64,000 nucleotides of DNA from positions 1,674,001-1,738,000 of the forward strand of contig NZ_CP020919.1 in NCBI RefSeq assembly GCF_003076475.1, in the 5' to 3' direction. Positions 54,455-63,822 of the stretch are shown here, in pieces. A program made the translations under genes and the position numbers. The DNA comes from Flavobacterium kingsejongi (GTDB lineage: Bacteria > Bacteroidota > Bacteroidia > Flavobacteriales > Flavobacteriaceae). The notes beneath the pieces are model-generated. The model had not been told where the DNA came from, did no database searches, and saw only the letters and a program-made list of their open reading frames with translations. Position 1 is the stretch's first letter. Each line of letters begins with the position of its first letter.

Positions 54455-54462
54455 TATATTTG
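54455..54462 (+). promoter_or_regulatory. Candidate -7 box of the first paralogue
   Basis: TATATTTG matches TAnnTTTG. No good -33 TTTG sits at the usual distance (a TTG ends 23 bp upstream). Transcription would start just at the tandem repeat that follows. Confidence 0.4.
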
Positions 54463-54466
54463 ACTA

Positions 54467-54495
54467 TCAATAATAATCAATAATAATCAATAATT
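54467..54495 (+). repeat. 10-bp tandem repeat in the leader of the first paralogue
   Basis: The unit TCAATAATAA is repeated almost three times in direct succession, ending 16 bp before the ATG at 54512. It lies between the probable transcription start and the coding region. Copy-number changes there could alter expression. Confidence 0.75.
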
Positions 54496-54511
54496 AAAAC
54501 ATGACGATATT

Positions 54512-55423
54512 ATGGATTCCAAACAACGAGCAAAATTAAAAATGTACCGGACCATAGAACGGTTTGGGGCAGAAAATGCGGAACGCGTCGCGATGATTCC
54601 TCTATTTGAGGATGCCTTTCGTTTGTTTACCACCCGTGTAGCAGCCATTGGTTATGCGACACAGCAGGGTGAAATGGTTTTGAAGGGGCTGCAGGATGGA
54701 GTACCGGTTCGTGAAATCTTATGCAGGGCGGGAGCAGATCTTGCAGCGGCAATAGCAATTTATGCACGGCAGCAACAAGATAAGGAACTGGAACAGCAGG
54801 CAGATTGCACTTTCTTCGAATTGATCTACAGTATGGATCAGGAAATGAACGCCAAGCTGGCCCACATCCATAAGACCGGAATGTCAAGATTGTCCGAGCT
54901 TCAGGGTGCAGGGATTACAGAGGGCCTTTTTGAATTGTTTGGAAAGCTATTGGAAAGTTACCGAAAACATTCAGGGAAAATCAGGAATCCTGCCGGAGTA
55001 CGGCGTGAAATTCGGATGCGGCAATATTATCTTTTTGAAGAAGCTGAAAAAGTATTGAAACAGCGTCTTGACAAAACCATACAACTCTATAAGGAAGCCC
55101 ATCCGGAATTTGTCTACAATTACAAATACAGCCGGTTGAACCTTTATCCTTCTTGCCCGTCTACTCAGATTACCGGAACGGTGCGTTGCAATCAAAAGAA
55201 GATTCCCATACCGGGAGCCCTGTTCCGGATTGAATCGGAAGGTTTGAGTACCCATACGGATTTGGGGGGCAGGTACCATATTAAGGAAATACCCGAAGGT
55301 ATTGTGACGATTATAGTGGATGCGCCTGGATATGTCAAAAGCCGGAACAACGGTATCCTGATTAAACGGGGCCTTATTGCCCATCTCGATATTGCGATAA
55401 CACCCCAGCAAATCGAATCTTAA
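54512..55423 (+). CDS. Helical protein with C-terminal carboxypeptidase-regulatory-like domain, paralogue 1
   Basis: A 303-residue protein starting MDSKQRAKLKMYRTIERFG. No signal peptide or membrane helix, so it is apparently cytosolic. Residues about 1-205 are helical and contain no motif I can name. Residues about 215-300 form a carboxypeptidase-regulatory-like (Ig-type) domain: TQITGTVRCNQKKIPIPGALF, HIKEIPEGIVTIIV and RGLIAHLDIAITP. Such domains normally occur in secreted or outer-membrane proteins, so their presence here is odd. It is a clear paralogue of the gene that starts at 55747, with matches at both ends. Role unknown. Confidence 0.7.
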   Translation: MDSKQRAKLKMYRTIERFGAENAERVAMIPLFEDAFRLFTTRVAAIGYATQQGEMVLKGLQDGVPVREILCRAGADLAAAIAIYARQQQDKELEQQADCTFFELIYSMDQEMNAKLAHIHKTGMSRLSELQGAGITEGLFELFGKLLESYRKHSGKIRNPAGVRREIRMRQYYLFEEAEKVLKQRLDKTIQLYKEAHPEFVYNYKYSRLNLYPSCPSTQITGTVRCNQKKIPIPGALFRIESEGLSTHTDLGGRYHIKEIPEGIVTIIVDAPGYVKSRNNGILIKRGLIAHLDIAITPQQIES

Positions 55424-55746
55424 AATACCGTTTGTTATTTTCTACTACTATATTTTAAACAGGATTACTAAAAAGCCACTTCCCTCCGCATTTTACTCCT
55501 GCATTTTACCTAAAAAAGCCTATTATTACCTTTTTTAGTGTCTCTGGTGATAGCCTATAAGCCTTACTATTTTTTTATCCACGAGAATTAGCCTTAAAAG
55601 CTATAAATCAAGCTTGATTGTCCCCTAAAAGTTATATTAATATTAAATTAAGACATAATTTAACTCGGTTTAAGTGTGTTTACATGCAAAGTCGTATTTT
55701 TGTGTTAAATATCGGAAACTAAATGTTTGAGCTAAAATGTACTAAG
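55424..55746. promoter_or_regulatory. AT-rich gap between the two paralogues
   Basis: About 320 bp with no gene. TATTTTTG at 55695-55702 is a likely -7 box for the second paralogue, giving a leader of some 40 nt. Each paralogue thus seems to have its own promoter. Confidence 0.45.
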
Positions 55747-56655
55747 ATGGATTCAAAACAAAAATTAAGATTAAAAATGTATTATAATGTGGAAAGGTAT
55801 GGAATGGACAATGCATATATTGCAGTTCTTGCGCCGCCATTCCAGGATGCTTTTAATCTTTTTCGCGTCAAAATCGTTGCGATTGAGAATGCTTTACAAC
55901 AAGCCGATTATGTAACCCGATCTCTCGAAGATAAGATCAGCCTGAAAGAAATGTTATGCCAGGTGGCGACAGATATTGCAGTGCTGCTACATAATTATGC
56001 AGTAGAAAAAAATGATGCTGTCTTACAGGATCAATTCAGTTATGCCATGGATGAACTGATGGAAATGGAAAAATATGCCTTGGTGAAAATGCTCGATAGT
56101 GTACGGGAAACCGGATTCGAATGCCAGGTGGCGTTAGAAGCTGTGGGAATTACTGCAGGTTTGTTTGAAATATTGGGGTTGCTGTTGGACGATTACCGCA
56201 GGCCAGCAACCAAATTGAGAAATCCGGCAATTTTAAGGCGTAAACTTCGCCTGACGATGCATTACCATTTTATGGAAGCAGACCGGGTATTAAAATACAG
56301 GCTGGATAAAACTGTCAACCTGTTCAAGTTTATCAATCCTGATTTTGTGGTGAACTACAAAGCCCTACGTGTGATTTCTTCTTATACCGGAAAAATGACA
56401 CAAATTGAAGGGACCATAACCTGTTTTAAAGAAAATAAACCAATTCCAGGTGCTGAATTTACCATTGCCGAAGAACAGACAGCCATAACGGACGGAGAAG
56501 GAAAGTACCACATCCGAAAAATACAGGATGGTATAGTAACCGTAAAAGTTCATGCTACGGGGTATAAAGACAGTTATAACAATGGAATTTTTATAAAAGA
56601 AGGAACAGTAGCACACCTGGATGTGGCTCTGACTCCGGAATACGATTATGATTAA
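55747..56655 (+). CDS. Helical protein with C-terminal carboxypeptidase-regulatory-like domain, paralogue 2
   Basis: A 302-residue protein from ATG 55747 (MDSKQKLRLKMYYNVERYG), aligned with the start of paralogue 1; ATG 55723 would add eight residues. It has the same plan: a helical N-terminal part (with PPFQDAFNLF against PLFEDAFRLF, and KLRNPAILRRKLR against KIRNPAGVRREIR), then the Ig-type domain (TQIEGTITCF, KPIPGAEFTI, AHLDVALTPEY). The copies have diverged considerably, so the duplication is old. No signal peptide. Its product may act in a structure assembled in the cytosol, but nothing in the sequence proves it. Confidence 0.7.
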   Translation: MDSKQKLRLKMYYNVERYGMDNAYIAVLAPPFQDAFNLFRVKIVAIENALQQADYVTRSLEDKISLKEMLCQVATDIAVLLHNYAVEKNDAVLQDQFSYAMDELMEMEKYALVKMLDSVRETGFECQVALEAVGITAGLFEILGLLLDDYRRPATKLRNPAILRRKLRLTMHYHFMEADRVLKYRLDKTVNLFKFINPDFVVNYKALRVISSYTGKMTQIEGTITCFKENKPIPGAEFTIAEEQTAITDGEGKYHIRKIQDGIVTVKVHATGYKDSYNNGIFIKEGTVAHLDVALTPEYDYD

Positions 56656-56725
56656 TCCACTAGAAGACAAGTAGAAGATTTGAAGGAGATCGTTTAAAAT
56701 CTTCAAAATTATTTAGTAATTTTAA

Positions 56726-56776
56726 GTGCGTGTAGGGTTCTGTTCTAAAAGACGGATTCTACACGCATTTTTCTAT
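56726..56776 (+). terminator. Intrinsic terminator after paralogue 2
   Basis: GTGCGTGTAG pairs with CTACACGCAT (one G-U), with partly paired inner sequence and T5 after it. Confidence 0.7.
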
Positions 56777-56800
56777 AGTAACTAAATCCTCTTCCTGCCC

Positions 56801-58585
56801 GTGTCCATTAAAAAACTATTTGCCCATCTCAGTCCTTTTGTCAAGCCTTATCGACTCCTGGTGCTGGCAACATTGCTGTTGACGCTTGTAGGTTCCTTTA
56901 CCGCACAGGTCAATGCCTGGATATTGCGGTATACGGTGGATAATATCACACAGATTATTGAAGCGGGAAAGGGGCTGGACGCCGGAATTCCCATCCTGAT
57001 ATTCATTACAATTGTACTTTTAAGCAAAGAATTAATCAATGCTTTTGTACAATTTGGGCAAAAATTTTACGGGGAGAAATTGCGTATTTTAGTTTCCCAG
57101 GACTTAGCTCAGGCAGTGATTGAAAAAATACTGACTTATAAACTTTCCTTTTATACTAATAGCAATAATGAATCAGGGAAACTACAAACCCGTATTGATC
57201 GTGGTATTGAAAGCCTGACGCGGTTGGTACAGAATTTCTTTATCGATATCCTGCCATTGTTTGCCAATTCTATTGTGGCACTTTTCCTGATGTTCAATGC
57301 AAATTTCTATGTGGGTTTGGTAGGCCTGTGCATCGTACCGGTTTATTTTGTAATTACCCAACGGCAGGCGTCCAAGCTCAGTGGATGGCGCCGGAATCTT
57401 CGGGGATATCGCGAATCAAAAAGCCAGGGGATATTAAGTATTATTGATTCCATAACCGTGATCAAATCCTTTAACCGCGAACAAATTGAAGCCAAAAAGC
57501 AACTGGATCTCCAGCGTAGCCTGACCGAAAACCAAATGCAGACCCGGCGGATCAGTTTTCTGTTTGATGGGCTTAAAACATTTGTAGAACAAATAGGAGT
57601 CGTATTAATCATTATCCTTACAGCCTACCTGGTACTTTCCGGAAAAATGACCATAGGGGCGATTATGTTTCACATACTGCTGTTCAATAACGTGTCTGCA
57701 CCCATCCGCCAGCTCCATCGCATTTATGATGAGATGAACGATGCCATGATTTATTCGGAAGGCTTTTTTGAAATTTTAAATGCAGACGAACAAAAGGAAC
57801 GCACAGGCAATTATAGGAGTACAGCACTCAAAGGAAGATTTGAAATACAGGGAGTTGATTTTACGTATCCCAATGGTACCAAAGCACTGTATGATATTAA
57901 TATGAAAATTGAGCCCAATACGATCACCGCATTGGTGGGGCTTTCCGGAGCTGGAAAAAGCACGATCATTAACCTGCTGGATAAATTTTATACGCCGGAT
58001 AGTGGAAGGATTTTGCTCGATGGAATTGACCTTAACGAATATGATACGCATTTCTTGCGGGACAATATCGGGCTTGTTTTGCAGAAGAACCATATTTTTA
58101 ATGGGACTATTGAAGAAAATATCCGTTACGGAAATATGAATGCCTCCCGTGATGACATTATTGCTGCTGCAAAAAAAGCATATATCCACGATCAGATCAT
58201 GCAGATGCCAGATCAGTATGATGCCAAAGCGCTATTATTATCGGGTGGACAACAACAACGTATCGCGATAGCCCGGATGTTTATTAAAAACCCACCTATT
58301 ATTTTCCTCGATGAGCCCACTGCAAGTTTGGATGCAATTGCGACGGAGCAAATTAAAAATAGCCTGGATGCGATAAAAAAAGACAGGACCGTAATAATTA
58401 TCTCGCACTCCATTTCCCAGATTATTGATGCCGACCATATTTATGCCATGAAAGAAGGACACATTGTAGAGCACGGTACACATGAGGATATTTACCGCCA
58501 GAAAGGAACCTATAAAGACATTTTTGATGCCAGTGCCCGAAGCCTCAATATCGAAAAAATTGCCCGGACAATGGATGAAACATAA
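56801..58585 (+). CDS. ABC exporter, fused membrane and ATPase domains
   Basis: A 594-residue homodimer-type ABC exporter. It begins with GTG at 56801; no ATG is near. Six hydrophobic helices fill residues about 18-320. The ATPase domain has Walker A GLSGAGKST (about 380), signature LSGGQQQR, Walker B IIFLDEPTASLD and the H-loop IISHS. Substrate (lipid, peptide or drug) is not visible. It follows a terminator and is probably monocistronic or linked with the small Pmp3-type gene. Confidence 0.92.
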   Translation: MSIKKLFAHLSPFVKPYRLLVLATLLLTLVGSFTAQVNAWILRYTVDNITQIIEAGKGLDAGIPILIFITIVLLSKELINAFVQFGQKFYGEKLRILVSQDLAQAVIEKILTYKLSFYTNSNNESGKLQTRIDRGIESLTRLVQNFFIDILPLFANSIVALFLMFNANFYVGLVGLCIVPVYFVITQRQASKLSGWRRNLRGYRESKSQGILSIIDSITVIKSFNREQIEAKKQLDLQRSLTENQMQTRRISFLFDGLKTFVEQIGVVLIIILTAYLVLSGKMTIGAIMFHILLFNNVSAPIRQLHRIYDEMNDAMIYSEGFFEILNADEQKERTGNYRSTALKGRFEIQGVDFTYPNGTKALYDINMKIEPNTITALVGLSGAGKSTIINLLDKFYTPDSGRILLDGIDLNEYDTHFLRDNIGLVLQKNHIFNGTIEENIRYGNMNASRDDIIAAAKKAYIHDQIMQMPDQYDAKALLLSGGQQQRIAIARMFIKNPPIIFLDEPTASLDAIATEQIKNSLDAIKKDRTVIIISHSISQIIDADHIYAMKEGHIVEHGTHEDIYRQKGTYKDIFDASARSLNIEKIARTMDET

Positions 58586-58652
58586 TTTGTATTTGCATTG
58601 CCTACTTTTTGACCATTATTATATATATTCGTACACTCTAAATTAGAAGAAT

Positions 58653-58850
58653 ATGCGTTATGTGTTGGCATTTTTTTTGCCTTGGTTGTCGTTGATACTC
58701 CAGGGTAAAATAGGTTCAGGAATTATATGCCTGATTTTACAAATTACAATTATAGGCTGGATTCCCGCATTTATATGGGCGGTAACAGCACTTAACAGGA
58801 TGTATGCCGACCGTAGGACTGCTCAAATTATACGGGCTGCCAGAAGGTAA
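58653..58850 (+). CDS. YqaE/Pmp3 family small membrane protein
   Basis: A 65-residue protein with two hydrophobic helices and the family pattern FFLPWLSLILQGKIGSGI and ILQITIIGWIPAFIWAV. Pmp3-type peptides influence membrane potential under salt or cold stress in other organisms. The C-terminus is basic (RRTAQIIRAARR). Confidence 0.88.
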   Translation: MRYVLAFFLPWLSLILQGKIGSGIICLILQITIIGWIPAFIWAVTALNRMYADRRTAQIIRAARR

Positions 58851-58954
58851 TTTGTCAGAGGATTATTTTGTTTCCAGCCGCTTGCGAAAGGTAATACCAT
58901 AGATTTTAACATGTTGTTAATGGGGGCTGCCAAAAAAATAATTACATTTACCGG

Positions 58955-59272
58955 GTGAAAAAATTACGCTATATAACAACTCTTGTCCTGTCGGCCTGGC
59001 TATTGCTGCTGACGGTATTGCCATGCAGTGACGCGCATGCACAAGGAATAGCAGTTTCACAAACCGCAGTCGTTCAGGCTGGCGATTCCCATCAGGACTT
59101 TTGTAGTCCGTTTTGTGTGTGTTCCTGCTGTGCAAGCCCAATTATCATGCAGGCATTTGTACTTTTTGAATTGCCACAGTTTACCACTTCTTACGAATTG
59201 GTAGCGAGTTTCTACGAATCCATCATCTCCGATTTCCACGGCTCCATTTGGCAGCCACCCCAGTTAGTATAA
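58955..59272 (+). CDS. DUF6660-like cysteine-rich exported protein of a metal-efflux operon
   Basis: A 105-residue protein starting with GTG 58955. A hydrophobic leader (about 5-22) is followed by a short mature part carrying a cysteine cluster, CSPFCVCSCC (Cys50, 54, 56, 58, 59), and a terminal HGSIWQPPQLV. Proteins like this are found just before CzcA/CusA genes in Bacteroidota (DUF6660). A role in metal binding or sensing in the envelope is inferred from the cysteines and context. The efflux pump gene begins 103 bp downstream. Confidence 0.75.
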   Translation: MKKLRYITTLVLSAWLLLLTVLPCSDAHAQGIAVSQTAVVQAGDSHQDFCSPFCVCSCCASPIIMQAFVLFELPQFTTSYELVASFYESIISDFHGSIWQPPQLV

Positions 59273-59375
59273 TGATAGGCCGAAATGTTCGGCTGTTTTT
59301 GCGAGGCTTATAGCCACAAAATGCTATTACCAGTAGTGCTGGTAATGGAATGTATCATTATAATACACCTTCCTA

Positions 59376-62300
59376 ATGTTAGATCGCATTATTCATTTCA
59401 GTATTACCAATAAATTCAGTATCGGATTAATGACACTGGCGTTGGTAGTAGTGGGGACTTATTCCTTATACCACCTGCCCATGGATGCCCTGCCGGACAT
59501 CACCAACAATCAGGTACAAATTATTACAACCTCTCCCACACTGGCGACCCAGGAAGTGGAACAATTTATTACCTACCCTATTGAGCAAGCTGTAAAGCCC
59601 ATTCCTAAAATCGTGGAATTGCGATCCATCAGCCGCTTTGGGCTGAGTGTCGTTACCGTGGTGTTTGAGGAAAATGTCGATATCTATTGGGCGCGAGCCC
59701 AGATTTCTGAACGCCTCAAGGAAACTGAGGAGCAAATCCCCAAAGGCGTCGGACGGCCCGAAATGGCTCCTGTAAGTACCGGATTGGGTGAGATTTATCA
59801 ATATGTGGTATTTCCGGAAGCGGGATACGAAAAAGATTTTTCTGCAACCGAACTCCGTACCATCCAGGACTGGATTATTAAACCCCAATTGATTGGAACG
59901 GCTGGAGTGGCTGAGGTGAATACCCTTGGGGGGATGCTCAAACAGTATGAGATCGCGGTACAGCCGGATAAATTAAAAAGTATGAATGTCACCATTGCTG
60001 AGATTTTTACAGCATTGGAATCCAATAATGAAAATACCGGTGGTGCCTATATTGATAAAAAGCCCTATGCTTATTTTATCCGTGGTATCGGGATGGTAAG
60101 CAGTATCGATGATATCAATAAAATTGTGGTCAAAAACCAAAATGGTATTCCAATACTCGTTCGCGATATCGCCAAAGTACAAATTGGCAGTAGTATCCGT
60201 TATGGGGCTGTTACCAAAGATGGAAAAGGAGAAGAAGTGAGCGGTATGGTAATGATGCTGAAAGGAGAAAACAGCGGTGAAGTCGTTGCTCGTGTAAAAG
60301 AAAAAATGGAGCAGATTAAAAAATCACTACCCAAAGGGGTCTCCATTGCTCCTTTTATGGATCGTACGAAGCTGGTCGATAAAGCGATTGGTACCATTCG
60401 GACCAACCTGATTGAAGGGGCATTGATCGTTATTTTTATATTGGTGCTCTTGCTGGGGAATTGGCGTGCTGGCCTGGTCGTGGCTTCGGTCATTCCGTTA
60501 GCGCTGCTTTTTGCAATCGCCATGATGAAACTCTTTGGCGTTAGTGGTAACCTGATGAGCCTTGGTGCCATAGATTTCGGGCTTATTGTTGATGGCGCGG
60601 TGATTATTGTCGAAGCCATTGTCCATCGCTTACAGGTCAGGAGCAAAGGACAGCTGACGGCCGCACAAATGGATGCTGAGGTGTATGAAGCCTCTTCTAA
60701 AATCAGGAGTAGTGCTGCATTTGGAGAAATCATCATCTTAATTGTATACCTGCCGATATTGGCTTTAGTAGGGATTGAAGGAAAAATGTTCGGCCCTATG
60801 GCGCAAACGGTTTGTTTTGCCCTGTTGGGTGCTTTTATTCTCTCTTTGACCTATGTGCCCATGATGAGTGCCTTGGTTCTCAAAAAAGAAACTGGACATA
60901 CCAAAAATATCAGTGACAGGATTATCAATGCCATTTACGGCGTATACCGTCCGGTATTGGAAGCGGCGCTTCGGGTAAAAGTAGCGGTCATAGGAGGTTC
61001 GATAGCACTTTTTGCAGTAGCACTATTCCTGTTTAGCACTTTAGGCGGAGAATTTATCCCAACACTGGATGAAGGTGATATTGCCACCCACCTGATTATT
61101 GCTTCCGGAAGTTCACTTTCTCAGGAAATTGAAGCAACCACCAAAGCGGAACAAATATTAAAATCCAGGTTCCCGGAAGTACGGATGGTCGTGAGTAAGA
61201 TCGGGAGTGCTGAAATCCCGACGGATCCGATGCCTATAGAAGCGGGTGATATGATCATTTTGCTAAAAGACAAAAGCGAATGGACTTCTGCGAAAACAAA
61301 AGAAGAACTGATGGAAAAAATGGAGAAAGCCCTGGAAGAAATCCCGGGCGCCACAACCGAATTTTCCCAACCGATACAAATGCGTTTTAACGAATTGATG
61401 ACCGGTGTCCGTAGTGATGTGGCTATTAAGATCTTTGGAGAAGACATTGATATGCTGGTTAGCAAAGGAGAAGAAACGCTACAACTGATTAGTGGTGTGG
61501 AAGGCGTTACAGATGCCAAGCTGGAAAGAGTGGCGGGATTACCACAGATTGCTGTACGGTATAATAAAGATAAACTGGCATTATACGGATTGAATATTGG
61601 CGACCTGAACCGCGTGATTCGTATCGGATTTGCGGGGGAAGCTGCGGGAAGAGTTTACGAAGGGGAAAAACGTTTTGACCTGGTGGTACGCCTCGATGAA
61701 AACAGCCGTCAGGATATTTCCAACCTGAAATCACTCTTTGTAACCCTGCCTACCGGAAACCAGATTCCATTGGAACAAATTGCAGACATTAATTATGAAG
61801 ATGGCCCCATGCAAATCAGCCGTGAGGATGGCAAGCGCCGTATCGTAGTTGGATTCAATGTGCGTGGGAAAGATGTCAAAGGTGTGGTCGAGGCCATTCA
61901 GGCGAAACTGGATAAAAACCTGCATTTGCCGGATGGGTATTATACCACGTTTGGCGGTCAGTTTGAAAACCTGATTGATGCCAACAAGCGCCTGATTATT
62001 GCGGTACCTATTGCGTTGTCCCTTATTTTTATATTATTGTTTTTTACATTTCATTCCATCCGCCAATCGCTGCTCATTTTTACTGCCATTCCTTTGTCTG
62101 CTATCGGAGGCATATTTGCGTTATGGCTTCGGGGAATGCCGTTTAGTATCTCTGCCGGAGTAGGTTTTATAGCACTATTTGGTGTCGCAGTACTCAACGG
62201 GATTGTATTAATCGGGTGTTTTAACCAATTGCGGAAAGATGGGATGCACAAGATTGAAGACCGTATCCGGGAAGGGACAAAAATTCGGCTTCGTCCTGTG

Positions 62301-62516
62301 ATCCTGACTGCTGCCGTAGCCTCATTAGGGTTTCTGCCGATGGCATTAAGCACTACTGCAGGAGCTGAAGTACAAAAGCCTTTGGCGACAGTAGTTATTG
62401 GCGGATTGGTAACAGCGACCTTGTTGACGCTAATCGTATTGCCGATATTGTATTACTTTTTTGAAAAGAAAAAAGAGCCTGCAATAGAAAATGAGCAACC
62501 GGAGCAACACGTATAG
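59376..62516 (+). CDS. CzcA/CusA-type heavy-metal RND efflux pump
   Basis: A 1046-residue inner-membrane proton antiporter with the RND layout: helix 1 (IGLMTLALVVVGTYSL), a first large periplasmic loop, a helix block, a second loop and a final helix block. The fourth-helix motif DFGLIVDGAVIIVE holds Asp400, Asp406 and Glu413, the spacing of proton-relay residues of CzcA. That favours divalent cations (Co, Zn, Cd) over Cu/Ag, since CusA lacks the first Asp; this is an inference. With TolC and adaptor genes downstream it would form a tripartite pump. Confidence 0.92.
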   Translation: MLDRIIHFSITNKFSIGLMTLALVVVGTYSLYHLPMDALPDITNNQVQIITTSPTLATQEVEQFITYPIEQAVKPIPKIVELRSISRFGLSVVTVVFEENVDIYWARAQISERLKETEEQIPKGVGRPEMAPVSTGLGEIYQYVVFPEAGYEKDFSATELRTIQDWIIKPQLIGTAGVAEVNTLGGMLKQYEIAVQPDKLKSMNVTIAEIFTALESNNENTGGAYIDKKPYAYFIRGIGMVSSIDDINKIVVKNQNGIPILVRDIAKVQIGSSIRYGAVTKDGKGEEVSGMVMMLKGENSGEVVARVKEKMEQIKKSLPKGVSIAPFMDRTKLVDKAIGTIRTNLIEGALIVIFILVLLLGNWRAGLVVASVIPLALLFAIAMMKLFGVSGNLMSLGAIDFGLIVDGAVIIVEAIVHRLQVRSKGQLTAAQMDAEVYEASSKIRSSAAFGEIIILIVYLPILALVGIEGKMFGPMAQTVCFALLGAFILSLTYVPMMSALVLKKETGHTKNISDRIINAIYGVYRPVLEAALRVKVAVIGGSIALFAVALFLFSTLGGEFIPTLDEGDIATHLIIASGSSLSQEIEATTKAEQILKSRFPEVRMVVSKIGSAEIPTDPMPIEAGDMIILLKDKSEWTSAKTKEELMEKMEKALEEIPGATTEFSQPIQMRFNELMTGVRSDVAIKIFGEDIDMLVSKGEETLQLISGVEGVTDAKLERVAGLPQIAVRYNKDKLALYGLNIGDLNRVIRIGFAGEAAGRVYEGEKRFDLVVRLDENSRQDISNLKSLFVTLPTGNQIPLEQIADINYEDGPMQISREDGKRRIVVGFNVRGKDVKGVVEAIQAKLDKNLHLPDGYYTTFGGQFENLIDANKRLIIAVPIALSLIFILLFFTFHSIRQSLLIFTAIPLSAIGGIFALWLRGMPFSISAGVGFIALFGVAVLNGIVLIGCFNQLRKDGMHKIEDRIREGTKIRLRPVILTAAVASLGFLPMALSTTAGAEVQKPLATVVIGGLVTATLLTLIVLPILYYFFEKKKEPAIENEQPEQHV

Positions 62517-62571
62517 AGTAAACAATAAAGGAAGGGAAATTCATAATTCCCACCTTCAAAAAATAGAAAAA

Positions 62572-63813
62572 ATGAAAAATAATTTTCAAAGAAACGGAAT
62601 ACTACTACTCTGTAGCCTACTCTGGGCAACTGTCACGGTAGCACAATCTCCGCTTACTTTAAATGAAGCCATTGCAGCAGGAATTAAGAACAATCCCAAC
62701 CTGCAGGCGGCACAACTCGATAGTAAAATGCAATTGCAATTGGTGAAATCGGCTTATGAATTACCACAGACGGAATTCACAGGGACATTTGGCCAAATCA
62801 ATACCAAAGCCAACGATAGGAATTTTGCAGTATCGCAGACGTTTAGCCCATTTCAGTATGGTGCCAAAAAGAAATTACTGCAGGCCAATAGTGCTTTAAG
62901 TACTTTGCAGGCAGCACAGACCCAACAGGAATTGATTTTTAGCATCCGGCAATCCTGGAATGCCATGTTGTATTATGCCGAATTGAATAAGATTATGGAA
63001 AAACACAACAGCCTGATGAAGCGCTTTGTGAGATCGGCAAGCCTGAAATTTGATACTGGTGAAACGAATGCGCTCGAAAAAACAACAGCCGTAGCCAAGC
63101 AGCAGGAGCTGGAACAACAGATTAAGCAAAACCAGGCTTTATTGTGGGTCGAGCAATCAAAACTTAAAACGTACCTGAATGATACCGGAGATTTCCGGAT
63201 TTCCGATACACTGCTCACTGCACTTCCGGCATTGACAGTACTGGACAGCAGTATGGTCGTAAAAAACAACGTCCTACAGGTAGCCGCTGAAAATGTACGG
63301 GTAGCAGAAGCCGCTACAAAAGTGCAGCGCTCCACCCTCATGCCGGATGTTACTGCTGGTTATTTTATCCAATCCTTTACCGGGAATCAGGAAGTCAACG
63401 GGGCGACGGTATATTATGATGGAGCACCTCGCTTTCAGGGTTTTACGGTAGGGATTTCACTACCACTTTTTGCGGGTAGTGGCGTAGCTAAGATCAAAGC
63501 GGCAAAAACGAATATTGAAATTCGCCAGAAGGATGCCGAATACCTACAGGCACAGCTGAAAAATCAATATTATCAATTACGGGAGCAATTGGCGACCTAT
63601 GAATCCCTGATTGCGTATTACAAAACAACAGCATTGCCCAATGCGGAGACGATGACTGAAAATGCCTCCAAAGCCTATCGCAACGGAGACATATCATATG
63701 TAGAGTACGTTCAGGCTGTAGAAACCGCAATGACCATACGAACCAATTACCTTAATGCTTTAAATAAATACAACCAGACTGTAATCAATTTGCAGTTTAT
63801 GGTGAATCAATAA
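62572..63813 (+). CDS. TolC-family outer-membrane efflux channel
   Basis: A 413-residue outer-membrane protein, ATG 62572 giving MKNNFQRNGILLLC with a signal peptide ending near VAQ. An in-frame ATG at 62491 lies inside the CzcA gene and is less likely. Two similar helical hairpin halves are visible: LTLNEAIAAGIKNNPNLQAA and the later PLFAGSGVAKIKAAKTNIEI. Ending in hydrophobic FMVNQ, it fits the TolC fold. It links the RND pump to the outside. Confidence 0.9.
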   Translation: MKNNFQRNGILLLCSLLWATVTVAQSPLTLNEAIAAGIKNNPNLQAAQLDSKMQLQLVKSAYELPQTEFTGTFGQINTKANDRNFAVSQTFSPFQYGAKKKLLQANSALSTLQAAQTQQELIFSIRQSWNAMLYYAELNKIMEKHNSLMKRFVRSASLKFDTGETNALEKTTAVAKQQELEQQIKQNQALLWVEQSKLKTYLNDTGDFRISDTLLTALPALTVLDSSMVVKNNVLQVAAENVRVAEAATKVQRSTLMPDVTAGYFIQSFTGNQEVNGATVYYDGAPRFQGFTVGISLPLFAGSGVAKIKAAKTNIEIRQKDAEYLQAQLKNQYYQLREQLATYESLIAYYKTTALPNAETMTENASKAYRNGDISYVEYVQAVETAMTIRTNYLNALNKYNQTVINLQFMVNQ

Positions 63814-63822
63814 TAGAAGACA

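Noticed and set aside
54467..54495. A CRISPR array
   Set aside because: The repeats are 10 bp, contiguous and without spacers, and no cas gene is near.
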